From NCBI GenBank assembly GCA_015068135.1, contig SVLB01000003.1:1-64000 (forward strand): a stretch of DNA of 64,000 nt. Reading direction: 5' to 3'. Positions 17,501 through 25,034 of this stretch are shown here, one piece after another; within the stretch, counting starts at the first letter, position 1, and every line of letters starts with the position of its first letter. This DNA is from Oscillospiraceae bacterium. GTDB lineage: Bacteria; Bacillota; Clostridia; Oscillospirales; Oscillospiraceae. Below the pieces are notes generated by a model. It was not told where the DNA came from and searched no databases. It worked only from the letters and a program-made list of their open reading frames with translations. Both the position numbers and the translations under genes were made by a program.

Positions 17501-18879
17501 TTGGTATCAATCGCAGGTGTAGCGTTTGTATTACTCAGGACAGATGTGCTTCCACTCTTGATGCTATAATAGATCTGATCGCCGTTACCCTGGGCACCCA
17601 GAGCCACAGCACCATCCCATGTCTTCTGATCACCGACAGCAGTGATCCACAGCACGGGCTGATTCTTCTGGTGGGACGGATCCAGCCGGGCACGGAACAC
17701 CAGGGTGTACTCCCGCTCCAGGCTCTGTGCCTCTGCCAGGGTCAGGGCATCGTCCATAATTTCCGCATTGGTCAGATCCACACGGGTAGCGCCATCGTAG
17801 GTAGAGCCGCCCACGAAGCTGCCGTTGGTGGAGTTAAAGTCGATGGCAGCCAGCAGCTCAGGACCATTGTCCTGTACCTCCTGGATCTCCAGCTCGGGCA
17901 TGACCTTATCCATCTCACTGGCATGCTCGTCATAAGAATCAGGATGGTTCACGCCGTAAGAGCCGGTATAGCTGATAGCGGTGTTGTCGCCATACAGGGC
18001 CGCATCGGTAAGATCATCGTAGGATACCTGGAAGATGGGCATAGAAGCATCATACAGGCCCAGTTCCTTACAGATGGTTTGGAACATAAAGTACTGACCG
18101 GCGGCATTGGGGTGGATCTTGCCGTCAGAGCCATCGGTGAAGAAGGTATAGTGGTAACGGTCGCCCAAATTGATGGACTCGTCGATCATTGCCTGCCGCA
18201 GATCCACAAACTCCAGTCCACGCTCCCGGGCGATGCCGTCCAGCATGGTGGAGAAGCGCTTGACGGAATCTGTGAAGGCTTCATCGGTGGAATCGGAACC
18301 GAACTCGCCGGAGCTGATGCCGAATTCACCGGACAGAGGGGTGGGAGACAGCAAAATGACCTTGGGGGTCTTGCCGTTCTTTGCGCCCTCGGCATAGATG
18401 CCGTCGAGCATTGCGTTATACAGGGAAGTAAAGTTGGCATTGCTCATACCACGGTTGTTCATGCCAAGCTTAATGAACACCACATCGGGGTCATACTTGG
18501 TCACAAACTGCTCCAGGCCCATACCCGCATCGGCCTTTGCGCCCTGGCCGTTGGCGGTATTGGCATAGTACTGGAAGTCCTGAATGTCCGCACCGCCCCA
18601 GGCAGTGTTGATCAGGACGTCGCCACCACGGCCAATATCATACAGATATTTCTCAAACCAAGCGGCATAGTCGTTATCGCCGTTGGTATAAGTGCCGTTG
18701 TGGGTGATGGAGTCACCGGCAAACACCCAGGTCAGATCCTCATCCAGGTCGAGGAGCTGTCCCATGGTCATGTCATGGTAACTCACAGCTTCAGCGCTGG
18801 CAGACGGCACATAAAAGCTCAGCAGCATGCTCAAGCAAAGTGCCATAGCCAGCAATCTCTTTACGGGACTGTTTTTCAT
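11551..18879 (-). CDS. Giant secreted SGNH hydrolase with LamG repeats and lamin-tail domain
   Basis: A 2442-residue exported protein. After a signal peptide comes an SGNH esterase (about 45-290) with GDSITHN, the LGMNNRG block and catalytic DGKIHPN. Four LamG/concanavalin-like repeats of about 230 residues start near 345, 575, 815 and 1046. A second SGNH-like domain (about 1270-1510) has GADQ in place of GDS but keeps DDSMHIS, so it is probably inactive or altered. A cadherin-like beta-sandwich (1600-1685), a lamin-tail domain (1688-1950), CxxC repeats (2100-2170) and a C-terminal domain (2296-2442) shared with the GH95 protein follow. The start at 18879 follows GGAGG; the ATG at 18894 overlaps that site. 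Likely role: deacylation and binding of complex glycans at the cell surface. It has its own promoter, sharing a module with the GH2/ABC operon. Confidence 0.85.
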   Translation of the reverse strand: MKNSPVKRLLAMALCLSMLLSFYVPSASAEAVSYHDMTMGQLLDLDEDLTWVFAGDSITHNGTYTNGDNDYAAWFEKYLYDIGRGGDVLINTAWGGADIQDFQYYANTANGQGAKADAGMGLEQFVTKYDPDVVFIKLGMNNRGMSNANFTSLYNAMLDGIYAEGAKNGKTPKVILLSPTPLSGEFGISSGEFGSDSTDEAFTDSVKRFSTMLDGIARERGLEFVDLRQAMIDESINLGDRYHYTFFTDGSDGKIHPNAAGQYFMFQTICKELGLYDASMPIFQVSYDDLTDAALYGDNTAISYTGSYGVNHPDSYDEHASEMDKVMPELEIQEVQDNGPELLAAIDFNSTNGSFVGGSTYDGATRVDLTNAEIMDDALTLAEAQSLEREYTLVFRARLDPSHQKNQPVLWITAVGDQKTWDGAVALGAQGNGDQIYYSIKSGSTSVLSNTNATPAIDTNKTASNGAWHTIAYVQTTAGLEYYVDGAKVNTLAYYVKEGNTIGQVFANPSLFAAHIGSYGTIASSYHLDGDLDYYQLYKGALSADDIKALADSDGTAVDDGAEMNKTMPSVISDATPLASVDFDSTTGNFPYAESFGKAKLVDLTDAEVVDDVLTLEEAQALDREFSIVLRAKLASTSFRPHQALLMLTPGADSVNWNNAIAVGGPGNGNNLYYEVRQGGAEKTSSPNTISLKNTPTTNVRNDWHTIAIVQRTDGLDYYIDGVLAETWAYKLNDGVTMGSVFANATDIMAHFGSFARDSAGTYCLQANMDYYQLYGKALTAEQVATLGNGSNTAAQMNSTMPQAPAEEVRQTPELLASVDFDATNGTFVGGSDYAKATRVDLTDANVMDDALTLEEAQAMGREFSLVFRGRLDSTTHQVHQALLMMTPGTDNDWNNAISVGGPGKANNLYYEVRKDGKENVPYANVAALATDTANVTDGWHTIAIVQRTDGMDYYIDGVLAQTLDHKLNDGVTLGSLFADATEITAHVGSFAKNSAGTYNLKAKMDFYQLYSGALNADEVKAIADNAGMADDRVQMNKTMTSASGATPLASVEFTGENGYLDFGNAAGLRIDTATEGYTIDTLTQAEAATLKNSFSVVFRAKLDGTYNTNQPIVFISANGTDNWDNALVLGVPAKSNQLYFNCHDGKAAVSGVPAVEGTNVNGDGQFHTVAVTYDNGTLTYYVDGVQMGQTAGFGMKTGYTTFGDLFANSENFAVQIGRYGTVSDGTSYKLKGDFDFWQFYGSALTAQQIRELSGLGETAQWTDTVAVNNLWAVIGADQMSGYLGQTPNFSLFRLLNNGMRGGANEPGSYRDIRMMNLAKPGQTVAQYSAALSGYRYDVLMVLPELPEVHAAGYVHSEDKVAAYKANLLSLIEENAGKPIVLWTPLASVDATVNGYIDDYAEAVRQIATADPSVLFFDANRFMNERMATVGTNWFDDSMHISPLCATDLAYAFFVNANYPYYTSGTASKNPTHMGELASHNLRLSSDKRLYKSGVIKENLSYGVSVSGGNLTVDASAIAAQGYTNLRVAVIPAIGIGSVINPWILGDAGQSLEAPHSNPCITVYGEKDGVTYRFKDVQVTLTTSNNYTEPYFETNDLTALRVVGAPAIGFDPSKTTYDVELYQYQRQVRLVAEGGSNLTIQVNGKTVKSGEFSQYIAVEDNTTVTVTVTGGTADKTYTLNLTKPDYADIIITEIMTDGYDGYHKKGADNYELIEIYNASGEDLNLLDYSIGYIREYPYENDIGDNSNYPYYFTGNDQIFYGQSYLGINQITKYSSYWSDKVDQEPEEVIFPADSTMVIWVKFSKDAGTDYGSSLTYETLISALEAHSGTHTLTVDVEENGETVTKTIVPNQDQLVVAEIPYGAAQSNVTQNITTTATNFYMDGFQVQQDYDNRRGWLFVLDDSAVRDYYGALTEAGDDIISAARFVRPGYTHKLSSVMYYDVERGLSMVKNAGTWDTSYSTGHTSDQQGYANKTSFGAVEYWQKPYDFGDTTAAVIANNTQAAVLKDNAATIRLAITDDQDIRYVELHVDADNDGTYETVVKKDVTLITSASNAGKAADVKAFELNYAVENVQSEVHYYGFVLDGNNNKTELAPATIRFVSACEHSWDNGVVTAPTCTEDGYTTYTCTVCCLTRTENVVPANGEHNYDDGVVTKAPTYGEDGEMTYTCSVCGHSYTEAIDALTGIATVNGQTYDSLTEAVENANGNVIALLTDVTDSTSIAANVTIDLAGKTLKNVTVAEGYTLTLIDTENDDYAGNGYAEVNGDVNTYANVNGKDYIVVSDNGKLSAHRYAVVIDYISLKPDADALGYRATVMGDETVQSAVTGYGFDMSVADGKVVTYEKDVAPTNGKFTLRLKSIMASDGGEKSINAVAFVKFGTQTVESKMQTTTMKATILAVNGMTTLTETQKAAVGQYYDTFRAVMAPWFAQVGTNNIDAWYTEEA

Positions 18880-18910
18880 ACTTTTTACCTCCATAAGTTT
18901 ATTTTTTTGT

Positions 18911-18978
18911 ATTATATCATTGGGTTTATCCTATCAACAATGGAGATTCCTCGCATCTAAAGGGAACATATAAGCATG
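18911..18978 (-). promoter_or_regulatory. Promoter module A, shared with 38281-38348
   Basis: Minus strand: TTGTTG (18935-18940), 18-nt spacer, TATAAT (18911-18916). Directly upstream lies GATGCGAGGAATCTCCATTG (18938-18957), 100% identical to the site at 38308-38327. The plus-strand alignment with the second site continues without gaps from the -10 box to an ATG at 18976, which here opens no gene. It drives the giant SGNH gene. Confidence 0.75.
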
Positions 18979-18981
18979 GGC

Positions 18982-18999
18982 AAAAAACCGGCGGTTTTT
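18982..18999 (-). terminator. Possible terminator of isomerase/GH31/AraM unit
   Basis: AAAAACC-GGC-GGTTTTT, a short stem with built-in T-run, 30 bp beyond the AraM-type stop codon. It is weak because the stem has only two GC pairs. Confidence 0.4.
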
Positions 19000-19028
19000 C
19001 CTCCAATACCCTTGTATATCCCCTCAAA

Positions 19029-20342
19029 TCAGAGCTTTTCTGCCAGTTCCTCTAAAATTCCCAGATCCCAGGCCAGCCGGGAAAGGACATATTTATCCCG
19101 GATATCCTTGGTCGCCTGAAAGGTAAGCTTTGCGCATTGGGCATCCACGCCGATGGTATTGAGATCTGCGGAAATGCCGATCACCTCCAGGATCCGGGAC
19201 AGCTCCGCTGCAGAGGGCAATTCCTGATCCAGGATCTGCAAAATGTTCTCCCAATTGTCCGCAATTTTTTGATATCTTGCCGGGTGGGTGGATTTATCGT
19301 ACTTACGCTCTTTTTTCTCCTGGGCGATCATGGTCTCGCCGCTTGTCCCCAGGAAGCTGCGAAGCTGTTCGCTCCAGGCTTCGTAATCAAAAGCCTCCAC
19401 AGCGGCAAAGGCCTTTTCCCGGTCGGGCGTCATCCCCTTGACCGCCTCATAAAGCTGTACCGCCTTCAAAGTACCCATGGCGCACTGAATGCCGTGCAGA
19501 TCCACCGGTGTGCCAAATTCCAGCCCACGCATATCCCACACATGGGAAAAATAATGCTCCACCCCGGAGGCAGGACGGGATACCCCTGCATAGGCCATGG
19601 CAACGCCGCCAATAACCAGGCCCTCAAACACCGCCTCCACAGCAGTTTCGTCCCGTTTCAAAAGGCCCTCTGCGTTATCCACGCATTTTTTCAGGGCCCC
19701 GCGGATCAGCTGGGCCACCCGCTCGCAGTAGTATTCGCCCGTAATCAGGTGGGCGATGCGCCATTCGGCAATGGACACATATTTTGCAAGCATATCTCCC
19801 AAGCCGGCCTTGAGCATATGCTCCGGTGCCTGCTTAAGAATATCGGTGTCACCGATGATCACATCCGCGCAACGGCTGTTCAGGGACACCTTCAGACCGT
19901 CCATGGACATGGAGGAGGTGGCGGAGGCATAGCCGTCCATGGAGGGGGCAGTGCCCACAATGATATACTTTCTGCCGGTCACATTGCTCAAAATCTTGCC
20001 GATATCGTTGATCACACCACTGCCCACACCGATGATCAGGTCACAGCTTGCGTCAAAATGCATAACTGCAGAGCCCACAGCCTCCTCATCGGGCTCCAGG
20101 GCATCCGCCTGGAAAATATAGGCAGAGAAAGCAATGCCCGTATCTCGAAGAAGCTGTGCCACCCTTTCTCCGGCGGCCTGGTAGGTATTGCGGTCAGCCA
20201 AAACAAAGGGCTTCTTTGCTCCGTACTTTTCCACAAATTCCGGCAGACGGGCAACCGCGCCCTTTCCCACCACAACATCATCGATAGCAACGGTATGTGT
20301 TTTCCCGCAGGAACACTCCGGTGATCCCAAATAATTTATCAC
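19029..20342 (-). CDS. araM: sn-glycerol-1-phosphate dehydrogenase-family protein (AraM type)
   Basis: A 437-residue cytosolic NAD(P)-linked dehydrogenase of the iron/zinc alcohol dehydrogenase superfamily, AraM/EgsA branch. Signature stretches are IIGVGSGVINDIGK (nucleotide loop), GTAPSMDGYASATSSM and metal ligands in DTDILKQAPEHML, VEHYFSHVW and DLHGIQCAMG. Family members reduce dihydroxyacetone phosphate to sn-glycerol 1-phosphate; in Bacillus subtilis araM sits in the arabinose operon. It is about 40 residues longer than that relative. Here it is last in a unit after a sugar isomerase and GH31, so the true substrate may instead be a related sugar-derived ketose phosphate. Confidence 0.85.
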   Translation of the reverse strand: MINYLGSPECSCGKTHTVAIDDVVVGKGAVARLPEFVEKYGAKKPFVLADRNTYQAAGERVAQLLRDTGIAFSAYIFQADALEPDEEAVGSAVMHFDASCDLIIGVGSGVINDIGKILSNVTGRKYIIVGTAPSMDGYASATSSMSMDGLKVSLNSRCADVIIGDTDILKQAPEHMLKAGLGDMLAKYVSIAEWRIAHLITGEYYCERVAQLIRGALKKCVDNAEGLLKRDETAVEAVFEGLVIGGVAMAYAGVSRPASGVEHYFSHVWDMRGLEFGTPVDLHGIQCAMGTLKAVQLYEAVKGMTPDREKAFAAVEAFDYEAWSEQLRSFLGTSGETMIAQEKKERKYDKSTHPARYQKIADNWENILQILDQELPSAAELSRILEVIGISADLNTIGVDAQCAKLTFQATKDIRDKYVLSRLAWDLGILEELAEKL

Positions 20343-20371
20343 AACGATCTCTCCTTACTGTAAAAATGTCA

Positions 20372-22852
20372 TTATGAAAGCTGACTGCCAAGGTATTCGC
20401 ACTCGGTCAGGCTCAGCAGTTCCTTCAGGGCATCTGATACCGCAACGGTCTGCCTTGCCTGCCAATACATGAGGGTGGTTTTCTTGTGCAGGGGCTCCTG
20501 GGAGGCGCAGATCCTTGCAAGGGTCTCCTTCTCCCCGGTGCCGATATAGCTGCGCTGTAACAGGCGGTTGATCCGCTCCGGCACATCGGCATTGTCGTGG
20601 ATCAGCTTATTTCCGGATATGAGAAGCTCCACCCGGTCTGCTACCGCCGCCGTAACCGCAATACAGGTGGTATTCCCCTCCCGGGTGCTTTGGGCTGCCA
20701 CTTCTTCTCCGTTCACCAGGACACGCACACGGATATCCTTATGGAACCCACGCAGCTTCATATTCCAGCTGCGCTTTTGAGGGATCAGAGAACGGTCACC
20801 GGCGGCAGGGGCAATGGTAAACGTAGCCCTGTCGCCCCACACCAGTTCCATACGGGTCTTAGCTAAGGCGCCCTTCTGATAGTCGCTGTAGTCGCCACTA
20901 TCCTCATACAGCTCGAAAACATTGCTTGCACCGGGAAATACCAAAACATCCATCCGGGGCGCGTTGCCCAGGCGGTTGTCGTGCTTTTCATAGTTTGCCA
21001 TAGGGACGATGGCACCGGCCCTGGCAAGGACCGGCACTGTGTCCAAACCCCTGTGCAGCTGCAGCTTTCTGCCCTTTTTACTGGCATAATGCAGTCCGGT
21101 AAACAGATCGAACCAGCTGCCTGCAGGCAGCCATGCCTCCACCCTTGCCAAACGGCTGTTCTCATCTGCAGGCTGGGTGATCGGTGCCACCACAAGCTCA
21201 CTGCCGAACCAGTACTGGTTGGGCACTTCATAGGCCGCCTGACATTTGGGATGGCTGTAATACATGGGCTGCACCAAGGGCAGCCGCTGGGTATGGGTGC
21301 GATAGTTCATGGTGTATAAATAGGGGAACAGGCTGTGCCGCAGCCGCAGCCACTGCCCCACGATCTGCTCGGCCTCCGGTCCATAGGACCAGGGCTCTTT
21401 CCGGGTAAATTCACTGTTGGAGCTGTGCAAACGGTTGATGGGCGACAGAACACCCAGCTGCAGCCAGCGGACAAACAGCTCATCATCCCGGTAGCCGCCC
21501 ATATGACCGCCAATATCATGGCTCCACCAGGCGTAGCCGATATTGGAGGCCTTTGCGGTAAACTCCGGCTGGAACCGGAGGGATTCCCAGGTAACAAAGG
21601 TATCCCCGGAAAAGCCCACCGGGTAGCGCTGGCTTCCGGGACCGGCATAACGGGAAAAGAACATGGGCCGCTTGCCGTTTCGGGAAATGTCCAGAATATG
21701 CAGGTGGTTCAGCATCCACAGAGGGTCCAGCCGTTCTCTGGGATCTGGATACTGTCCTGGCTTGTTGGGGGCATGAATCCATGCGTAGTCGGTCCCCTGC
21801 TGCCAGTCCATCCACCAAAAGTCCACACCATCTTCTTCATAGGGATGGTGGATAATGTCAAAATAATCCGCCATACGTTCCGGAGAGAGGATATCCAAAG
21901 GTACCCGTTCCCCGGTTGCGGGATCGATCCCGGCGGCTCTGGCCATTTTTTCATACATCACCTCGTGATGCCGGACACCGGCCGCCGGATGCAGATTCAA
22001 GGCTGTTTTCAAGCCACAGGCATGAAGCTCCCGGATAAAAGCCTTATAGTCCGGGAACAGTTCTTCATTCCATGTGTAGCCCGTCCAGCCGGGAAGATCG
22101 TTTGGAAGCGGACTTGGCACATCGATATCCACCAAATGCCAGTCCATATCCACAACGCCCACAGAAAAGGGAATATCTTCCTCACGGAACCGATGGATCA
22201 GTGCCAGATATTCCTCCTGCGTATACGCATGATACCTGCTCCACCAGTTACCCAGCGCATAAGCAGGGAGCATAGGCGGAACACCGGTCAGACTGTAAAA
22301 GTCCCGGACCGCAGCCACATAATCAAAGCCGTAGCCAAAGAAATAGGTATCGACAGTGTTTTCCTCACGGACACCCACCCAACCGTCGGCCTCCAATATC
22401 AGGGTATTGCTATCGTCCAGCACGGAGAAGCCGTTACGGGATACCACGCCCCGTTCCACGGGACATGCGCCGTTCACCGTATCCAGGGTCTTGAGCGTCC
22501 CCCCAAGATCCTCAAAATCCTCGCCGAAATGCCATGCCGATGCCGGCTCCTGCTTCAGGCGCAGGCAAAGGGTATCTGCACGGAAGGGCGCATCTTCCCG
22601 GTAAGTAAGGACAAGATGCTCCGTTTCCAGTATCATTTCACCCTTTTCCCGATCAATTGTAAAGGGTACTGGCGGAAGATCCCGGTAGAATACCGACTGA
22701 CTGGCTCGGTCTTCAAAGCATCCGCCGGGAGAATACTCCAAACGGATTAGCCGTGAGGTCAGTACCGTAAACCGAAAGCGCGTTCCCTGCACCATATTTT
22801 CTTTTTCCGCCAAAGGCCGTACCGCCCAGCGAAAACGATCGTTTCTGTCCAT
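20372..22852 (-). CDS. Glycoside hydrolase family 31 (alpha-glycosidase)
   Basis: An 826-residue GH31 enzyme without signal peptide, so probably intracellular. The N-terminal beta-sandwich is followed by the catalytic barrel: GNWWSRYHAYTQEEY, VVDMDWHLVDID, nucleophile Asp in FWWMDWQQG (about 346) and acid/base Asp in GFSGDTFVTWESL (about 416), then NIGYAWWSHDIGGH. C-terminal beta domains follow. The retaining mechanism and alpha-glucosidase, alpha-xylosidase or related activities are family knowledge; specificity cannot be set here. The start at 22852 has GGGAG upstream; a longer frame runs back into the isomerase gene and is unlikely. It lies 22 bp after the isomerase gene. Confidence 0.9.
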   Translation of the reverse strand: MDRNDRFRWAVRPLAEKENMVQGTRFRFTVLTSRLIRLEYSPGGCFEDRASQSVFYRDLPPVPFTIDREKGEMILETEHLVLTYREDAPFRADTLCLRLKQEPASAWHFGEDFEDLGGTLKTLDTVNGACPVERGVVSRNGFSVLDDSNTLILEADGWVGVREENTVDTYFFGYGFDYVAAVRDFYSLTGVPPMLPAYALGNWWSRYHAYTQEEYLALIHRFREEDIPFSVGVVDMDWHLVDIDVPSPLPNDLPGWTGYTWNEELFPDYKAFIRELHACGLKTALNLHPAAGVRHHEVMYEKMARAAGIDPATGERVPLDILSPERMADYFDIIHHPYEEDGVDFWWMDWQQGTDYAWIHAPNKPGQYPDPRERLDPLWMLNHLHILDISRNGKRPMFFSRYAGPGSQRYPVGFSGDTFVTWESLRFQPEFTAKASNIGYAWWSHDIGGHMGGYRDDELFVRWLQLGVLSPINRLHSSNSEFTRKEPWSYGPEAEQIVGQWLRLRHSLFPYLYTMNYRTHTQRLPLVQPMYYSHPKCQAAYEVPNQYWFGSELVVAPITQPADENSRLARVEAWLPAGSWFDLFTGLHYASKKGRKLQLHRGLDTVPVLARAGAIVPMANYEKHDNRLGNAPRMDVLVFPGASNVFELYEDSGDYSDYQKGALAKTRMELVWGDRATFTIAPAAGDRSLIPQKRSWNMKLRGFHKDIRVRVLVNGEEVAAQSTREGNTTCIAVTAAVADRVELLISGNKLIHDNADVPERINRLLQRSYIGTGEKETLARICASQEPLHKKTTLMYWQARQTVAVSDALKELLSLTECEYLGSQLS

Positions 22853-22874
22853 AAAATCACTCCCGGAACGATCC

Positions 22875-23771
22875 TCACATGAGTGTAACCATATACTGTC
22901 CCAGTTTTCTTGCAAAGGTGACCGCCTCCTGATGGAAGCCCGCATCGAAGCCCTTGGAGAAATTGTGGATCTCATAGGTAAATTCTCCCTGATAGCCGAT
23001 CTGTCCCAAGGCTTTCATAAATTTCTCCCATTGGATGGTGCCCTGGTAGGGCAGGATATGGTCATCCCACTGCTCTTTATTGTCGTTGACATGCAGGCAC
23101 ACCAGCCGCTTGCCCATTTGCCGGACTGCCGCAGCCTGATCCACACGGTTCAGGTTTCCGTGACCGGTATCCCAGCAGATACCAAACAGCTTGTCATCTC
23201 CCAGAAGATCCACAAGCTCGATCAGATCGTCACTGGATGCGCCAAATTTCGGCATGGTGCGAATAAACATATTTTCAATGGCGATGCCCACACCGTGCTT
23301 TGCCGCCGCATCACCCAAACGCCGAAACATCTCCAAATTCTTTTCCAAAGAGAGCTTTGGGGAGTAATACACTTCATCGCAATAAGATTGGGGATGTACC
23401 ACCAGCCAGCGGATGCCGCACAGTCCTGCCGCTTCAATATCCCTGAGGATCGCCTGATCCCGGTGCGCCTGCTCCTCCTGGGATAAGCGCTCACAATGCT
23501 CCACATTGTAAAAATGGGCATGGCCCTGGGTCATGGGCAGACCGACCTCCCCGGCCGTTTGGATCTGCCGGTCCAGCCACTGCCTCCAGTTCTTCCCGGC
23601 CATGGGATCCTCCTGCTGACGCCAGAAGGCAAGGTCCAGGTCGATGCTGTCATAGCCGCCCTCCGCGATCATGCGGATGGCATCCTCGCTGGTATAATAA
23701 TCCCGGTCCCAGTCCCAAAGGATATGGTTGCAGATATTGGTAGAGGTGGAAATATTGATCTTTGCGCACAT
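22875..23771 (-). CDS. Sugar phosphate isomerase/epimerase, xylose-isomerase-like barrel
   Basis: A 298-residue AP-endonuclease-2/xylose-isomerase-like TIM barrel. Metal-site stretches are GVGIAIENMFI, FGICWDTGHGNL, LVCLHVNDNKEQWDDHILP and GEFTYEIHN. Such enzymes interconvert ketoses or act on inositol or keto sugars; the exact substrate is unknown. It heads the isomerase, GH31, AraM group. There is no clear promoter in the 66 bp before it, only the terminator of the preceding operon, so expression may depend on partial read-through. A second, distinct member is encoded at 39910. Confidence 0.85.
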   Translation of the reverse strand: MCAKINISTSTNICNHILWDWDRDYYTSEDAIRMIAEGGYDSIDLDLAFWRQQEDPMAGKNWRQWLDRQIQTAGEVGLPMTQGHAHFYNVEHCERLSQEEQAHRDQAILRDIEAAGLCGIRWLVVHPQSYCDEVYYSPKLSLEKNLEMFRRLGDAAAKHGVGIAIENMFIRTMPKFGASSDDLIELVDLLGDDKLFGICWDTGHGNLNRVDQAAAVRQMGKRLVCLHVNDNKEQWDDHILPYQGTIQWEKFMKALGQIGYQGEFTYEIHNFSKGFDAGFHQEAVTFARKLGQYMVTLM

Positions 23772-23794
23772 AGTCTATTCTCCTAACAAAGTCC

Positions 23795-23831
23795 CGAAGA
23801 CCCGCATCCGCCTGGCGAATGCGGGTCTTCG
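23795..23831 (-). terminator. Terminator of the GH2/ABC operon
   Basis: CGAAGACCCGCATTCGCC and a near-complete complement form a 14-bp stem just beyond the stop codon of the BIG2 lipoprotein gene. The T-tract on the minus side is weak, so some read-through into the isomerase gene is possible. Confidence 0.7.
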
Positions 23832-23837
23832 TTTGTA

Positions 23838-25019
23838 TTACTCAAACACCAGCAAATTAGCAAGATTGTATTCGCTGTTTCCGGAGGCGATGGTTACATA
23901 GAGCTTACCCTCGGAAACGCAGATCGCGGCAGGCACATAGTAGTCCGTATCCGGCAGGTTCTCCAGCCGGTGGCAGTACTGCAGTGTTCCTTCCAAGTCA
24001 AACACACTCAGGTAAATACTGGAGTTGCCGCTGAACTGATAGAGGTAGCCGTTATACAGCGCGTAGCCGCGCACAGAGGCATTGTACCGCCCCTGGCTGT
24101 CGTCCTCCCCTGCCACGGGGGTCTGATTGGCCTTGCAGGCAAAGGAATACACATAGCTGGGTGCCGTTTCTCCCGCGAGCATTTCTGCCCGATCGTATAT
24201 CCGGTAGCATTTTTCGGTGCGGTCATAGGCCAGCACCATATTGTTTTCGGTATCTGCCGTGACCGTCATGCCGCCCCGGATGCCCTGCAGCTGAAAGGTC
24301 TGACCGTAGGAATCCAGGCCATAGCCGCCGTCGCTCCACTCCATCAGGGAAACCGCCTTGCCGTAGCCCATATAGTCTCCGCCGGCCTCCATCCAAAGCC
24401 GGGAGGTGGCGCCGTCATTGTCAACGCAGACGGTACCCTTTCCGCTGCCGCTGAAGCGCATCCAGCTGCCAAGCTCCCAGGTATCTTCCTTTCGTTCCAC
24501 TTTATTGATCAGAATGTCGGAATTCAGGGGCACATAGCTGCTGGTACCGTAGCCCTGGGACAGATACACCACTCCGTTTTCCCCATCCATGGTCATGCCC
24601 GTGATCTCTGTGGCGGAATGAAGCGCCAAGTCGGTAAACACTTCTTTGGCAGACAGCTTGGTCACGTCAATGAAGCTTTCCTCTCCTCTGACCAGGACAC
24701 CGCAAAGGGCAGATTCTCTGCCGTCGGAAACGGTGATCATCGCCATTCCCTTCCCCACAGCGGTCACAAGGCCGTTTTGATCTACAGTGGCCACGTTTTC
24801 GTTGCTGGAGGTGAAGGTTGCATTCTCAGGAAGATACAGCTGAAGGGTCTGCCCCCGATCCAGTAGCTGAGAGCGCTGGGGGGCAAGGCGTTCTTCCAGG
24901 GTCTGCGTCTTTTCCCCGGAGGGAGCATCCGGGGATGCTGACTTCTCAGAGCAGGCAGCAGCGCACAGAGCAAATGCCACAAGCAAGGCGATCCATATCA
25001 CAAATCTCTTCTGTTTCAT
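23838..25019 (-). CDS. Lipoprotein with BIG2 domain and beta-propeller-like body
   Basis: A 393-residue lipoprotein: signal peptide with Cys in AAACSEKS near residue 23. Residues 50-110 look like a bacterial Ig-like BIG2 domain (TFTSSNENVATVDQNGLVTAVGKG). The remainder repeats strand pairs such as GVVYLSQGYGTSSYV and GGMTVTADTENNMVLAYD, in the style of helveticin-J/TarC-like or YncE-like propellers. It is last in the GH2/ABC operon, 15 bp after the giant beta-helix gene, with AAAGGAG before the start. An extracytoplasmic glycan-binding or scaffolding partner of the transporter is a reasonable inference. Confidence 0.7.
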   Translation of the reverse strand: MKQKRFVIWIALLVAFALCAAACSEKSASPDAPSGEKTQTLEERLAPQRSQLLDRGQTLQLYLPENATFTSSNENVATVDQNGLVTAVGKGMAMITVSDGRESALCGVLVRGEESFIDVTKLSAKEVFTDLALHSATEITGMTMDGENGVVYLSQGYGTSSYVPLNSDILINKVERKEDTWELGSWMRFSGSGKGTVCVDNDGATSRLWMEAGGDYMGYGKAVSLMEWSDGGYGLDSYGQTFQLQGIRGGMTVTADTENNMVLAYDRTEKCYRIYDRAEMLAGETAPSYVYSFACKANQTPVAGEDDSQGRYNASVRGYALYNGYLYQFSGNSSIYLSVFDLEGTLQYCHRLENLPDTDYYVPAAICVSEGKLYVTIASGNSEYNLANLLVFE

Positions 25020-25034
25020 TGCTTTGTCACTCCT

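Noticed and set aside
11548-18960. Plus-strand open frame of about 2470 codons opposite the giant SGNH gene
   Set aside because: It is a mirror of a GC-rich gene whose codon bias leaves the antisense frame free of stops. It has no ribosome site, no signal peptide and no recognisable domain, while the minus-strand product has clear SGNH, LamG and lamin-tail features.
18935-18960. Short coding peptide MEIPRI as a conserved leader peptide
   Set aside because: The conservation with 38309-38327 is explained better by a promoter-proximal DNA motif on the other strand. There is no ribosome site before either ATG.
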